From: Ceratorhiza oryzae-sativae
Taxonomy: Eukaryota; Basidiomycota; Agaricomycetes; Cantharellales; Ceratobasidiaceae
Direction of reading: 5' to 3'
Assembly (NCBI GenBank): GCA_030998015.1
Contig: JARWMV010000030.1
Span: 1 to 64,000, forward strand
DNA length: 64,000 nt
The translations under genes were made by a program, and so were the position numbers. The notes under the pieces were generated by a model. The model had not been told where the DNA came from, did not search any database, and was given only the letters and a program-made list of their open reading frames with translations. Shown piece after piece: positions 33,891 through 45,520 of this stretch. The first letter of the stretch is position 1. Every line of letters begins with the position of its first letter.

Positions 33891-35140
33891 TTTGCAACAA
33901 TTCCATTGTATATTGTGCTTCCTGCCTCTCCCAGGCACACTGGCAGCTACAGGAACTTGCAGGTAGTTCTCAAGCTGCCAGCATACTGCTGGAGTGCTGG
34001 ATGTCACAACCCACTGCTTGCCTGGGTGTGTGTGTGTAGTAGGGGTGATGGGGACAGGCTGGTGAAACCAGCCTGCCCCCTAGTAGAGTGGGGAGGATGT
34101 CAAGGTGAAGCAATCTGGGGGACCCAGAGCAGCTTCATGGCTGTAATTATACTCCTCTATGTACATGATTGCATAAGCATACATTATTTGGTATCAGTCA
34201 GCCCATTACTCATCCAAAATACAATATTAGTGAGATTTATAGTCATAGCCACCAGTTCCAGTCATGAGCCACCTTGGCTCATGACACTGGAACTCCAGTG
34301 GAATTCCTGCTTTCCACATGTGGGAGCAGGAGCAGGAGCCACAAAGGCCCAAATGTGCTGAATTTCAGCATAGTTTTGGTGTGACATGCTTAATACAGAA
34401 GGTAGCAGAGACAAAAGGGGATAAAGCATGTAACATCAGATATAGAACAATAAGAAGGTAAAATATTGATATGACATTGATGTATGCATGGGATTGCTCA
34501 ACATAGTGAACTATGCTACTGTGGTACTATGTGCAACTAGCCTCTCCACACTCCAGATATCCAACATTTTTGGACAAGTTAAAAAAAAATGGACAGTATG
34601 TCCATTTTGACTGTTTGTGATGATCTTTCAGCTGCTAGATACTTAAGAGGCACTGTACTGTGTGAAACAAACATATTCAATACCATTATGAACTCAACAT
34701 ACACATATTGAAAATGTGCATCTTGACCAATTTTTGAGTGATTGGAATAGAATATTCACAAAATCAAGCTGGACAGACTGGAGGAAATGGTCAAAACATC
34801 CATGTTGTGCATCCAACAAATTTGGATGTTCCCAGCATTCAGAGTGATTGCAAGCCAAAGCCTCATTGGATTGAGTGGGTGAGTCTCATACATTTTGCAA
34901 ACTCAATGCTGCTAGGAGAGAACCTCCTGGTGCAAAGCAAGCATGGTGGCAGCTCAAAGATTGTTCTGACCAGACATGCAATGTTTGAGAATACATTTAT
35001 TCAAACAGGTCAACTTGTCTACATGCCAGACAATCCAAGCCAACCATGGGCTACCTTGAGTTCTTGGTAGTGAGACAACAGTTCACTTGTGCAGCCCCTA
35101 GACACACCTTGAGATCTTCCTGGGTGAGAGAAGGGACAAA
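33891..35140. other. CpG-poor intergenic/repeat sequence
   Basis: No recognised gene. An ATG frame at 34738-35070 (110 codons, including NIHVVHPTNLDVPS and HWIEWVSLIHFANS) is unassigned and may be a transposon fragment. CpG content rises abruptly at about 35155, marking the start of the FAS1 gene island. Confidence 0.4.
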
Positions 35141-35505
35141 CTCCAAGTGGTGGTTGTGGATGCGAGACGCCAAATAACGGCACGTGACTCCTCGCGAATG
35201 GGTGATTGCTCTGGAGCTAAGCGCCATCACTCTCATTCCAAACCCCCACTTCATTCATCCAAGCAATCCTCTTGGAGCCTTTCATTCACACAAATATCTC
35301 CCGATTTCCCAACACTAAAACATGGGATGCGCGTGTACTACGAAACCAAAGACAGAGTCCAAGCATCATTGTTCAATCAAATTGAATACGTTCTCATCAG
35401 AGTTCTGTTCATCACGACAGATATACAGTCCATCGTACAATCCTTCAATCCAAGCAGCATCCTAGAAAGTCCGTATCACACCAAAATTCCGAAAGTCCAC
35501 CTATT

Positions 35506-36725
35506 TCAATCACACTTCAAAACGCAGTCAATCACATGTAGAACCCCATTGCGCGAGATCACGTCGCTTCGTCGTATCTGTGCCTTTGACTGGCCACACT
35601 TGACGTACTGCACGCCGTTTTCAACCATGAGCTCGAGCTTGTTGCCCGACTCGGCAGTTATCGTTGGCGTCGTCGGGAACAACGGAGAGTAGATAGGATC
35701 GCCAAACGCAAAGTGGTTCCTCAACAACGAGGCCAAACCATCCTCGTAATAGGCTTCGATTCCGGCATCTTCGAATGCCCCATCGGTCGGGGCGAAAATC
35801 TGTCCCAGTTAGGAACGTTAGTTTCGACACATGAGTCAAGTATGAAAATAATACGCACCGTGATTCGATTGCCGTTGTCGACTGTGTCTAAAAGCCCTGC
35901 TTTCTGCAAGCTGCCACCAAATTTGACAAAACCGTTTGGAGTCTTGGCAATGAGCGGTTTGCAAAGAAGGTCGGATACCGAAGTCGGAATCGTAAGCACA
36001 GTGTCTAGGACAAAGATATCAATGTTTTTGAACGCCAATCGTTCCAAAACCTTGGCGTCGCCCACAGCACGGTTGATGAAGATCGACGAACTCCCTCGCT
36101 TGCGACTGTTGGTGATGTATTGATCTACAACCTGTCATGATCATAAATGAATCATAAAGCGCTTGCTAGAGCCATGGCCAAAGAACCCTACCTGAACTTG
36201 ATTGTCCTCGAAGGAAGACCACCTTCTCGACTTTTTGACCTGAAGACCATTTGACTTGTAGCCAGACTTTGCCGTGTTGCGATTGATCCGATGACGCTTG
36301 CCGTTTTCCGAGAAATTGGGGGTCTTGAAGCCGGTTTCGATATTCCCGTAGACAACATGGTACAAAAGAACGTTTGTAAAATTTTCGTACGAGTACTCGT
36401 ATGATGATCCAGAGGACTCGAATGCCTAAAATCATCAAACAGTCAGATTAGTCACCGGGGTTCACACAAGCGGGAGTTAACGCACGCCATTAATGGGAGC
36501 CATGAGCGTGACATCCCCATTTTGGAGGATATCCGCAAGTTCACCACCCCCGTACGATTTAACCACGTTAGCCAACTCGTCGCTCAGGGCGGTCAGCCCT
36601 TTACTATTGAGAAAGTTGAGCAGTCCAGAAATGCCGGATTCATTCTGATAAGACGATGAAGGTGCACCCATGACCACATTCGACACCAAGAGCAAGGCAG
36701 AAACAAACACGTTCAGGAGGGTCAT
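35506..36725 (-). CDS. Secreted fasciclin (FAS1) domain protein, gene 1
   Basis: Predicted as complement(join(35506-35799, 35859-36131, 36192-36425, 36486-36725)). The four exons total 1041 nt (346 aa) with canonical GT-AG introns of about 60 nt. An N-terminal signal peptide (MTLLNVFVSALLLVSNVVMG) is followed by two FAS1-like domains. The first shows VTLMAPINGAF and LLYHVVYG. The second shows ITIFAPTDGAF, LLRNHFAFGD and NGVLHVIDCVL, the typical H1 and H2 motifs. FAS1 proteins mediate cell-surface or matrix adhesion. There is no obvious GPI signal or C-terminal membrane segment. A paralogue with the same exon number and coding length lies at 53049-54271. All exons are intact and CpG content is normal, so the gene is probably functional. 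Confidence 0.88.
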
Positions 36726-37715
36726 GATATCTGATATCCTCGCCGAGTCTGAGGAGCTGTCGATAAGTGGAGTTGGTGATTCGACTTTATAACGCTTGGA
36801 ACCACCCGGAGCGGAACGTAAAAACAAAAACACGAGGACTCAAATAATTGAATAGACGCAGCGTGGGACGAGCTGAGAATACAAATGCAAACAGCGAGGA
36901 ATTGCATCACAGACCGACCGGCCGCGCTCGATCGAGAGCGAGACCGACAAGGTTTTGGCAGACCTGAGCGCCTATTTGGCACTGATCGCGGCCAAGAGTC
37001 TGGGCTCGGCTTATTCTACTTGCTCGCCCGCTCTTCGGTTCGACAATGCTAAAGCATAGCCCTTGAACTTTACCAAATTTCGGAACTCTGAAACTATCAC
37101 GATCCGGAGAAAACCGTATATGATTGTGCCTTGAGGTGCTGCCGACATTCTTAACGTACATGGCGGACTAGGTGTCAAGAACAGTGGCCTCGATCGAACA
37201 CGATGTGGATATTGACGAGATCTCAATAGTATAATAGCGTTCAATCATGGTCGCTTTCCGGCGACAACGAGGACTCGTGTTCACGGCGAGCTCGAATGTA
37301 TACACTGGGTTTAGCTGCCCCTGAGCGGCCTGTTAGCATCATCTCATCTTATTGGGCAGAGTGTGCAAAAATATGAAAAACGATCTGACACGGTATCTGC
37401 CTTGATATATTCAAGGCACGGGTTGCATAGAATTAGCTGGCTGGTCCATCAATTTCTCTGATATGGTCTAGTACCCGGTCTCCTTTCGTTCAGCACTTTT
37501 TACAGAATATCACAGTAGTTTGTGGTTAGAGGCGAGGTTACAACGTACTCTGTCCCAGCACCTTTCTCTAACTAGATCCAGGATTTCTTTCGCATATTTG
37601 CTGTGAATCACGCCTATTCACGAGTTAGAATCCTCTCAATCATGCAGCTATCGTCGCACAATTTCACGGGATCCTCACAGCACAACATCAGTTTCTGGAG
37701 ATGGCTTTTTAAAAA
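36726..37715. other. Upstream region of FAS1 gene 1
   Basis: This is CpG-normal sequence with no convincing gene. It presumably includes the promoter of the minus-strand FAS1 gene. The short overlapping frames here look like chance. Confidence 0.5.
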
Positions 37716-37898
37716 GCCAAACCCCGAAAATCTAGCTAGCATGTACTAGTTCCACAGGTCTAAGTATGCTTTCGAGCACTCGCTAGATCCGAAGTAGCAC
37801 GGCCTACCAGCGCTATCAGCATCTGGTTAGCGCTCAGAAACATACTTAGACAGTGGGGCATTATCACGTGCAAACTAGATTTTCAGGGATTGGCCGAG
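37716..37898. repeat. Inverted-repeat element, MITE family G, copy 1
   Basis: The arms GCCAAACCCCGAAAATCTAG and its imperfect complement (CTAGATTTTCAGGGATTGGC) flank about 140 bp. The internal sequence (CCACAGGTCTAA, GAAGTAGCAC, CTACCAGCGCT) recurs in reverse orientation at 58375-58561. No clear target duplication was found. Confidence 0.7.
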
Positions 37899-38198
37899 TT
37901 GGGAGCTACCCTTTCTTTTCTAACAGGCAGACCGGCCCTCAGCTTCTCAACACCATTATGAGTGTATCTGCTGTGTGCAGAAGCTCGGACTAACAATGGA
38001 CCAACTGTATCAACTCAAACTCCTGATAGAATAAATGTACAATGAGATACAAAATATTCAGACTATAAAAGACTTGTAAGGTGATGGACATTCAGTTTCA
38101 TCCAAGCAAACATCACAAGACTTTTCCCACAACTTTTCAAGATATGTGATCTATTTGGCTGACAGAGAGGCTGCTTGCAGAACAATTAAGACCTGAGA
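37899..38198. other. Intergenic sequence containing an empty site for the 42.9-52.7 kb transposon
   Basis: About 38085-38165 (GGTGATGGACATTCAGTTTC, CATCCAAGCAAACATCAC, TTTTCCCACAACTT) is, in reverse complement, the fused left and right flanks of the transposon at 42867-52665. It has a single copy of the 9-bp target ACATTCAGT. No gene is seen. Confidence 0.75.
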
Positions 38199-38688
38199 TG
38201 TCATGGCCTAGACCATGACACGGATTTTATTATAATTTTCCTATATTTTATACATCTCTCTTTCTCATATTTTTGGACAAGTCCTGTTTTAATCAGATAT
38301 ATGCATAGAATTACTTACATGATCACATGACCTTGTTGTTGTTTATGTTCTATTGTACCTTCTGGAATATTCTGTTACATGGCACCATGTGTGTATTTGA
38401 TATAGCTCATTGTATGAATATATAAGGGAGAGTCTGAGAGCCTTAAGCCTCAGAACTCAACCTCCTGTCATTCATCCTACTACTTGTGTGACTTATAGTC
38501 CATAGTCCCTGCCCAGTCCTCTTAAGGACAAGTGCACATACTTCTATATCCACATCTTATTGCACCCCTACTCCTTGTTGCACATCTTCCCCTTGACATT
38601 GTGACTTAGACCTCCAGCACTGTTGCCTATAGGTCTCCCATTGTCCCCTTAGACATTTGGGTCATCCCTTCTGGTTGTAGCTCTGACA
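38199..38688 (+). repeat. Solo LTR, family 2, TSD TGAGA
   Basis: A 490-bp LTR starts TGTCATGGCC and ends TCTGACA, matching the LTRs of the Gypsy element at 44631-50862. A perfect 5-bp duplication TGAGA lies at 38194-38198 and 38689-38693. Its CpGs are largely lost compared with 44631-45153. Confidence 0.94.
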
Positions 38689-39536
38689 TGAGATGTGTAG
38701 ATGAAATAAAATCATGAGGGGTGATGTCTCTGGATTTTGATCTCTGTTGCTCAGAGTAAAGTCTTACACACATCAAGAACCAAGGTGAAAATCACACAAC
38801 TCAGTATTTGTCATGCATGCAAAGGTAATATTTGACAAGAGGGTGCAGGGTCCCTCACCTTCACTTTACTTTTGCCATGACTATGCCATTTGCCAGCAGG
38901 CACAGAAAGCACCTGGAAGAAGCAAGGTCTCACATCAAGCACACTATGAGTTGGAGGTGCAACATGCCTCTGCATTTGGTAGTAACAAATAGTCACAGAA
39001 GCACCAAAAACTTGGCAATGTAAACAGGACTGATGGGCAGATGCCAAATTGGATGCAAGAAAAGGCAGGGAATGAGTCTAGCACAATTGCAGAGAGCATT
39101 TCCTCCTTGTCTAGTTTTAGTTGTGCTGTTAATTCCATGTCTAATACTTTGCCCTGTAAACCCCATCAGGCAGTCTGTTTCTTTATTATTATTATCATTT
39201 GTTTGCCCCAGCTGCTTGGTGAACAAGCTTACACATGTGCATAAGATTGTAGCCCAGTAGCTTAATTACACTATCTGAGTTGCTGGGGTTTGTAGCCTTG
39301 CATCAAGCCACAGAATGCATACATCCTCCATGTGACACTGACTCCTTGCAATGAAGGAATCAAGGGGTGATGCAAGTGTTTGCTATCAGCACAGCAAGCC
39401 TAGTGTGCAGTTTTGCATAGGAAAAATGCTGCCTTTGCATGACAATGCAGTTGTTGTGCTTCAAAAATTAACAAAACTCTAGTTTCCTCCCCAGGATAAA
39501 GGTCCCAGGCACAAACACTGTTGGCTTGGATCATCC
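38689..39536. other. CpG-poor sequence upstream of transposase pseudogene
   Basis: No recognisable coding region. It may contain the degraded N-terminal DNA-binding part of the transposase that follows. Confidence 0.4.
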
Positions 39537-41032
39537 TTGCTCATGAGGTGCAAAGCAATGGCATCATGCCTCCACTTTTATTTGCAGGGAAACATAACAT
39601 TCATCTGTGCTTCACACAAAGCTGCAATTGCCATTGGTCAGGGTATGTGGTATGCATGTCAGCTTAGGGCATGGGTTCAATGCTTCATTACAACAGGGAA
39701 ATTCCCAAAGAGCAAACACAGCCATTCAAGGAGCTCCATAATTGATGATGAAGATATATCCAATGAAATATGTCTTTTCCTTCAGCAAAAGGGAAAACAT
39801 ATAGTTGCTGAAGATATTGTGCACTATCCTGCAGATTGCCAAGTCCAACAGCAATTCAGCATTAATAAACAAATCACAATCAAAACAGCACAGCACTGGC
39901 TTTGCAAGATGGACTTTCACTGGAAGAAGGAGCCAGCCAGCCAATATTTCAATGGCCATGAGTGATCTGATGTTGTCAAATATCACCAGACCATATACAT
40001 ACCCAAAATGAAGGCTCTAGAGCCATTCCTTAGGTTATGGGATCAAATGGGTGCAGAGCTTGCAGGAGTATTTGTGGGCAAACAAATCATGTGCATATGG
40101 TATAATGATTCATCAATGTTTTATGTGCATGACTGCCAGACTCATGGCTGGTATCAATTGAAGAGGAAACACTTGCTGCTAATGAAAAAGAGACCAGGGG
40201 TGTCAGTTACAATTGACAATTTCATTTCTCCTGACCACAGGTTTTTGAAGAGTTGTGATGGGTATGTACAGCTGATTCAGTGTAATATACATGCCTATGT
40301 TAAGTGCACATCTGACCCTACATTAATTGTATTAATATATCCTTACAGGAAACACAGTGCACACAAGATTTTATTTGCAGGGAAAGATTGCAAAGGTTAC
40401 TTCACAAATAGCAACATATGCAAACAGCTTCAAAGTGCTATTTTATTGGTCAAGAAGGAATACCCTAATGAAGAACTTGTTTTTGTCTACAATAATGCAC
40501 ACATACATACCAGGTGCCAACCAACAGCACTGTCTGCACACTTCATGCCAAAGGGCAAATCAGAGTCTTTCATGGTTTCTTTCAATGGCCCAGATGGAGA
40601 GCTGCATAAAGCTTGTATGGGTAACCCAAAGCTGCCAGATGGTTCTGAACAGGAACTTTATTTACCCAATGGTAAATTCAAAGGTGTGGCTCAATTACTA
40701 CAGGAGCAAGGCTACCATACATCAGAGCTTAGAGCACAATGCCCCAGCTTCAAGTGCACCAATCCATTGGCAGAATGCTGTTGCTGCCAAATCTTGTTCA
40801 AACTCATTGACTTGGACAGCAAACAAAAATCAAACCTGGAAATACTGGCTGAACAACCTGTCACTCAAGTGATCTTCCTTCTGAAGTTTCACTGTGAGCA
40901 AAATCCTATTGAACAATGCTGGGGTTATGCCAAAAGGCTCTACTGTAAAGCCCCACCCTCCAGCTTAACTTCTGATGTAGAGAAGAATACAGTCAAGTCA
41001 CTTGATTGCATCCCCCTGGCTACTATCCAAAA

Positions 41033-41087
41033 GTGAGTTGTACAAGGATCCTCTCCTTAATATATTTAACCTGTTGACAAATTACAG
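41033..41087 (+). other. Probable intron in the Tc1/mariner-like transposase
   Basis: A 55-nt segment runs from GTGAGT to ACAG. Removing it continues the transposase C-terminus (FLEAYAERLDRLN, SEWAQRRM), apart from another TGA. Confidence 0.55.
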
Positions 41088-41183
41088 GTTCACTGTGTGA
41101 TCAAATTGTTTTCTTGAGGCATATGCTGAAAGGCTTGACAGACTGAATGCTGCCACAAGTGAGTGGGCTCAAAGAAGGATGCA

Positions 41184-42493
41184 TGTTATGGATCACTAAC
41201 ATTTTTCTATTATTTTAGTCTGCTCTGTCAACCTCAAGCAATGCCTCTGTAATTAATTTGTGAAATACTTGAATTTGTATGCACTCCAAATTGTACTATT
41301 TTGCATTCCATTAAATAGTACAAATTTTCTGCTTTCCAACGCATATTTTATTAAGTTTTTACAATAAGATCTCAGAGAGATACAGAGGTTGTGATATTTC
41401 CTCTTATCAGGAGATATTGATTACAACATTGCACTGCTCATATCTTGGCAACTGCTTATGCTATCAAAGCAATCTTATGCTCTATCAATAGCTAATCTTT
41501 GGCAGTATCTGCTGTGTGAAGATCATCACAATCCACCAGATCCTCATGCCAGAATGGTCTGAAGATCATTAGAATCTTACTGGACCATCAATCAAGATCT
41601 AATGACTCCAGTGAGTCAGGAGAGCCTTCCAAATTGATCCAGAAGCTTCTCTGACTCACTTTATGACTCACTGAGCTGTAGCCTCTGTTCATTACATGTA
41701 TATACTATGATAATATGATCTACAAGCCAATAGCAGGTCTCAGATGCATCAATGCCTTTGATCCACACCCTGTCTTTACTCTCTTATCCTATACTGGGCT
41801 AGGGTATACCCCAAGTATAGCAGTACCCTCTTTTGATGATTGCACTGGCATGCATGTATCTATTTGGCTCTGGAATGCCCTCCTCAGGGTATAAAAGGAC
41901 CTCCTCTGAGGCCCTTCCAGACCACCTCCTCCTCTACTCAACCCAGACTGGTTATTGGTTTCTTTTCTCTTTCTATTTTCTCTTTGTCTGTGTGTGATTT
42001 CTTATATAACTAGTACTGAGGAATAAAGTACCATATTAGTTATATACTGTCTGATTCATTGTATCTTATATACAGAAGTCATATAAGGATACAATATTGC
42101 CTGATTGAGTGTGACATTAAGTACCAGCTATTAGAGGAAATCTAAGTACCTGTAGCTGAGGAAGTACATGCATTAGGCAGCCCACCATCTATCCTATAAG
42201 CTATTGCTTAAGCCTAGTATTAAGATTAGTATCAGTTAGTCCAAGTGGCTAGGGCTGAACTACATTTAAGATATTTAAGGGAACCTGACCACAGTAGTCT
42301 TGCTCTTTATATCTATAAATTAGTCAGTTTACACTGTGAAAGATTAAGACTACCTTGAGTGTTACTTGATTGCATTGCAACTACTTTGAGCCTTCTTACT
42401 CTAGTCTAAGAAGTATTGAGTATGATTAGTGTATACTAACATATCTACATTTGCTTAAGCTCTAGATGTTCAAGTGTACCCTGACCTGTAACA
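41184..42493 (+). repeat. Solo LTR of the A/B family, TSD ATGCA
   Basis: This complete 1310-bp LTR (TGTTATGG to CTGTAACA) has a perfect 5-bp duplication ATGCA at 41179-41183 and 42494-42498. It sits in the last exon of the transposase. Most central CpGs have decayed to TpG or CpA relative to 20423-21730. Confidence 0.95.
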
Positions 42494-42535
42494 ATGCACT
42501 GCCACAGGTTGTCCCCCAAGCACATAAGAGTGTAG

Positions 42536-42857
42536 ATGCTTGGTTGTAGGGCTCAAACATTTTATGTTTCATTTCAACTATAAGATAGCATTATATGCAC
42601 ATATACAAGACCCCTAGAACTGTTGGAGTGTCAAACAATAAATCATTATCTGAGTGAAATCACATGATCTTGACAAACACATTTTGATTTAAATGCTGAG
42701 CACATATATACATCTATTGAAGAACATCACACCTACCAAATTTGATGGCCTTCTGCTTCCATCACCTTGATTTACTAAATCCCCCCGGGCTGTAGACTTA
42801 ATAGATCGAGTGGCTCAATAAGTTGTGGGAAAATCACGTGATGTTTGCTTGGATGAA
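42536..42857. other. Intergenic, flank of the DNA transposon
   Basis: No gene is seen. The last 60 bp match, in reverse complement, the sequence at 38100-38165, which lacks the transposon. Confidence 0.5.
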
Positions 42858-42866
42858 ACTGAATGT

Positions 42867-42912
42867 GGGGGTCGGCACCCTTCGGGTGCTGTGCCTGTGG
42901 ATTACATAAGCC
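42867..42912 (+). repeat. Left terminal inverted repeat of the DNA transposon
   Basis: GGGGGTCGGCACCCTTCGGG leads a roughly 45-bp repeat that ends GTGGATTACATAAGC. It is matched in reverse complement at 52620-52665 with a few mismatches. The internal palindrome could form a hairpin. Confidence 0.88.
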
Positions 42913-44630
42913 GATTTTGTCGAAAAAGTGGCACTCAGCGAGACCGCGCGGTTACGACGGTGTTTTGTACTGTAGTCTCCTAAATAGTAGCTAATAACAT
43001 CTATTGGTATCCCAGCAGTCCTTAGAGTTCAATGATTAAGATACTGTAATTACATTTGCTCGTGAACTAATACATTGATCGCTGTCATACAGACTTGCTC
43101 AACAAATCTGTTCCAGATCTCGGTAAAGCTTGTGAATACTCAAAAGCAAGCCTCAAAACCAAAGCCTTCTTCTCCACAGCCTTAAGCTTGCTAGTGGCCA
43201 GAAAGCTTTGCCGATTTTTGGCGTGATTTCTATAAGCTTTGAGCTGATCATCAAGCTCCGATACCTTCAGAGACAAGATTTTATCTTGATTGAGCTCTAA
43301 TTGAATGGTATCAGCATATTCTTCGCGTTGCCTTCGCTTGTCGGCGCGCTGTGTCAAGAGCTGGTTGTTTCGCTCAGCGTCCTGCGTCGCTGCAAGGACT
43401 AGCTCTGCCTTTCGGTTTCCTTCTATTTTCGATTCATCCAATCGTTGTGCCTCCGATTTGATCCATACATGCTGCTCGGGGGTGAAGCTCTCCTCCATGT
43501 ATCGCTCTGTGCCATTTGCTCGATTAATAATCAAGGCATTGAAACAATGTAGAGCTAGGCAGGGGAATCGACGTATCCAAGTGCGCCATGTACCAAGCGC
43601 GCCCTCGTTAGCATCGTTGGTTGGAGGCATGAATGCTCTCTCACTCTGCTCTTGAGTTAATGAATCGAGTGGACCACCAGGTAAGAATTCCTCTGTAAAA
43701 CGGACCCATGTTTGTAAGGCCCCATGACAAAACGCAACGAACAGATCCGAAAGGTAAGGCAACATAGAATCATGCATACCTAGCGCAGCTATGACTTCAG
43801 GATCTTCCCATTCGCACCCGTCTAGAGTAGCTGTAGCTGCTAGAGCGTTAGGTGCTAGCAGAAGTAGCGGGTCATTGATCAGAGCTTCAAGGTGGGTTTG
43901 TACAAGGGCGTGTAAGGGAGCCAGTTCAACAATGCCTTTGCCTTGGGCAGTTGCTATGCGAACTAGTTGCATATAGGGCTTTGAGATGGCCTGCCCATAT
44001 AGGGCGATAACAATGAGCTCTGCAAGTGTTGCTGGACACTTCAGTGCTTTAAGTATGTTTTGTTCAAGGTGATTAAGGACTCCCGACCCTTTTTTATGGC
44101 GAACGTGCTCCATATAGTCGATATATGCGCCATGGAAAGCGCAGAGCTCGATCGAAGCATCAATAAATGAGCTATAACGTACATTACTTGTATCTGGGAA
44201 GCGATGTGATCGACCATATTTTACCTCAAACCAATATGCGTGGCCATCTTGGTGGCCTTTCTTGTCGTCTTTGTGATTAAATGCTGCACCCGAAAGACTA
44301 CAAAGCTTGATGGCCCCAGCCTCAGAGACAGAGATAGTGCGCTGCTCAATGAGCGATGTTTCAGACGAGCAATCTATTAGTTTAATTGCTGCATCGTTAT
44401 CCTTGTTGTAAAGGATCGCCGGCTGAGGTAGGTCTCTATTCTCCTTCCAGAAGATCGACATAGCCGAAGCCCCCCCTTTCACAGCATTCATATCCTTGTG
44501 CATGCAGCACCCGCCTCGAACCACACAAGTCATATCGCGTTGAATAATAGGGGAGGAGTGATTAAATGCTGTCTCCCCAAGCTGGTAGACATATTTGTAT
44601 CGTTCAGTCAAGCGCAGAACATCTTGAGTA

Positions 44631-45153
44631 TGTCATGGCCTAGACCATGACGCAGATTTTATTATGATTTTTGTATATTTTATAAAAATCTCTCCTTTTC
44701 ATATTTTTGGACAAGTCCTGTTTAATCGGATATATGCATAGAATTACTTACATGATCACGTGACCTTGTTGTTGTTTATGTTCTGTTTGTACCTTCTGGA
44801 ATATTCTGTTACATGGCACCATTCTCACATCGTACAATAGTTGTCTTGCACCATATGTGTATTTGATATAGCTCATCGTATGAATATATAAGGGAGAGTC
44901 TGAGAGCCTTAAGCCTCAGAACTCGACCTCCTGTCGTATCCCTTCTACTACCTGTGTGACTTACCAGTCCATAGTCCCTGCCCAGTCCTCTTAAGGACAA
45001 GTGCACCTACTTCCCTACCTCCTCGCGTCTTATCGCACCCTCACTGCACGTCCCACCTTAGACGTTGTCAGTAAAGCCTCCAGCATTGCTGCCCATAGGC
45101 TTGTCATCACCACTTAGGTGTTTGACGTTACTGCTCAGGTCGTAGCTCTGACA
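44631..45153 (+). repeat. 5' LTR of family-2 Gypsy element
   Basis: TGTCATGGCC to TCTGACA, 523 bp. A TATATAAG box lies at 44885-44892. It is nearly identical to 50340-50862. Confidence 0.96.
44885..44892 (+). promoter_or_regulatory. TATA box of the family-2 LTR
   Basis: TATATAAG is followed by GGAGAGTCTGAGAGCC and is conserved in the LTR copies at 38199, 50340, 59653 and 61223. It is the likely core promoter. Confidence 0.6.
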
Positions 45154-45520
45154 TTAGGTTGAGTTCTTCCTCATCACTCGGGATTGAGACGTACCCCTGT
45201 ACTAGCCTACTGTGAAACGGAGAAAGGCTTGGACCGCATAATAATCAAAAGCGGAAAGAGACTATCCAGTAACAGGTGTCTACAAGGCAGACAGTACCTA
45301 TCGCCCAACCCTAGGACTCTTGTCCATCACCGCACGTGTTGCAGACAGCAAACTACCCGCTTGCAAAAAAGACGCTCTATATCACGCCCGTCAAAGGCTT
45401 GTTGATTAGTTGTAGTCATTGTTCAACGCTAGGTAGCAGAGCAGCCACAGTGTTTGAGAGTGAAAATCCTGGCTTCAAGAGCACCCACAATACTTGTCCA
45501 TCCCACTCCCTTTTTTAGCT

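Larger units (their letters stand above)
39537..42535 (+). pseudogene. Tc1/mariner-like DDE transposase, interrupted by a solo LTR
   Basis: One frame runs from 39537 to 41032 with a single TGA at 39963. A likely intron (41033-41087, GTGAGT to ACAG) follows, and then a last exon. That exon is split by the solo LTR at 41184-42493 and ends at TAG 42533-42535. Recognisable parts are a helix-turn-helix-like N-terminus, a first acidic motif YNDSSMF, KDCKGYFTN, VFVYNNAHIH, a Cys-rich patch (CTNPLAECCCC) and the last catalytic block FHCEQNPIEQCWGYAK. This arrangement is typical of basidiomycete DDE_3-type transposases. The second catalytic Asp appears as Asn (YNNA, 40488-40499). With the stop and the insertion, the copy is dead. 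The TGA fits CGA decay. Confidence 0.82.

Noticed and set aside
34738..35070. 110-codon frame as a host gene
   Set aside because: It lies in CpG-depleted repeat sequence and has no recognisable domain or intron context. It was kept only as an unassigned note.
36722..37244. Overlapping minus-strand frames upstream of FAS1 gene 1
   Set aside because: They are short and mutually overlapping, with no domains or splice signals to link them. They are more likely promoter sequence.
42867..42912. The CGGCACCC-TTCGG-GTGC hairpin as a transcription terminator
   Set aside because: It is part of a terminal inverted repeat flanked by a target duplication and occurs symmetrically at both ends of the transposon.
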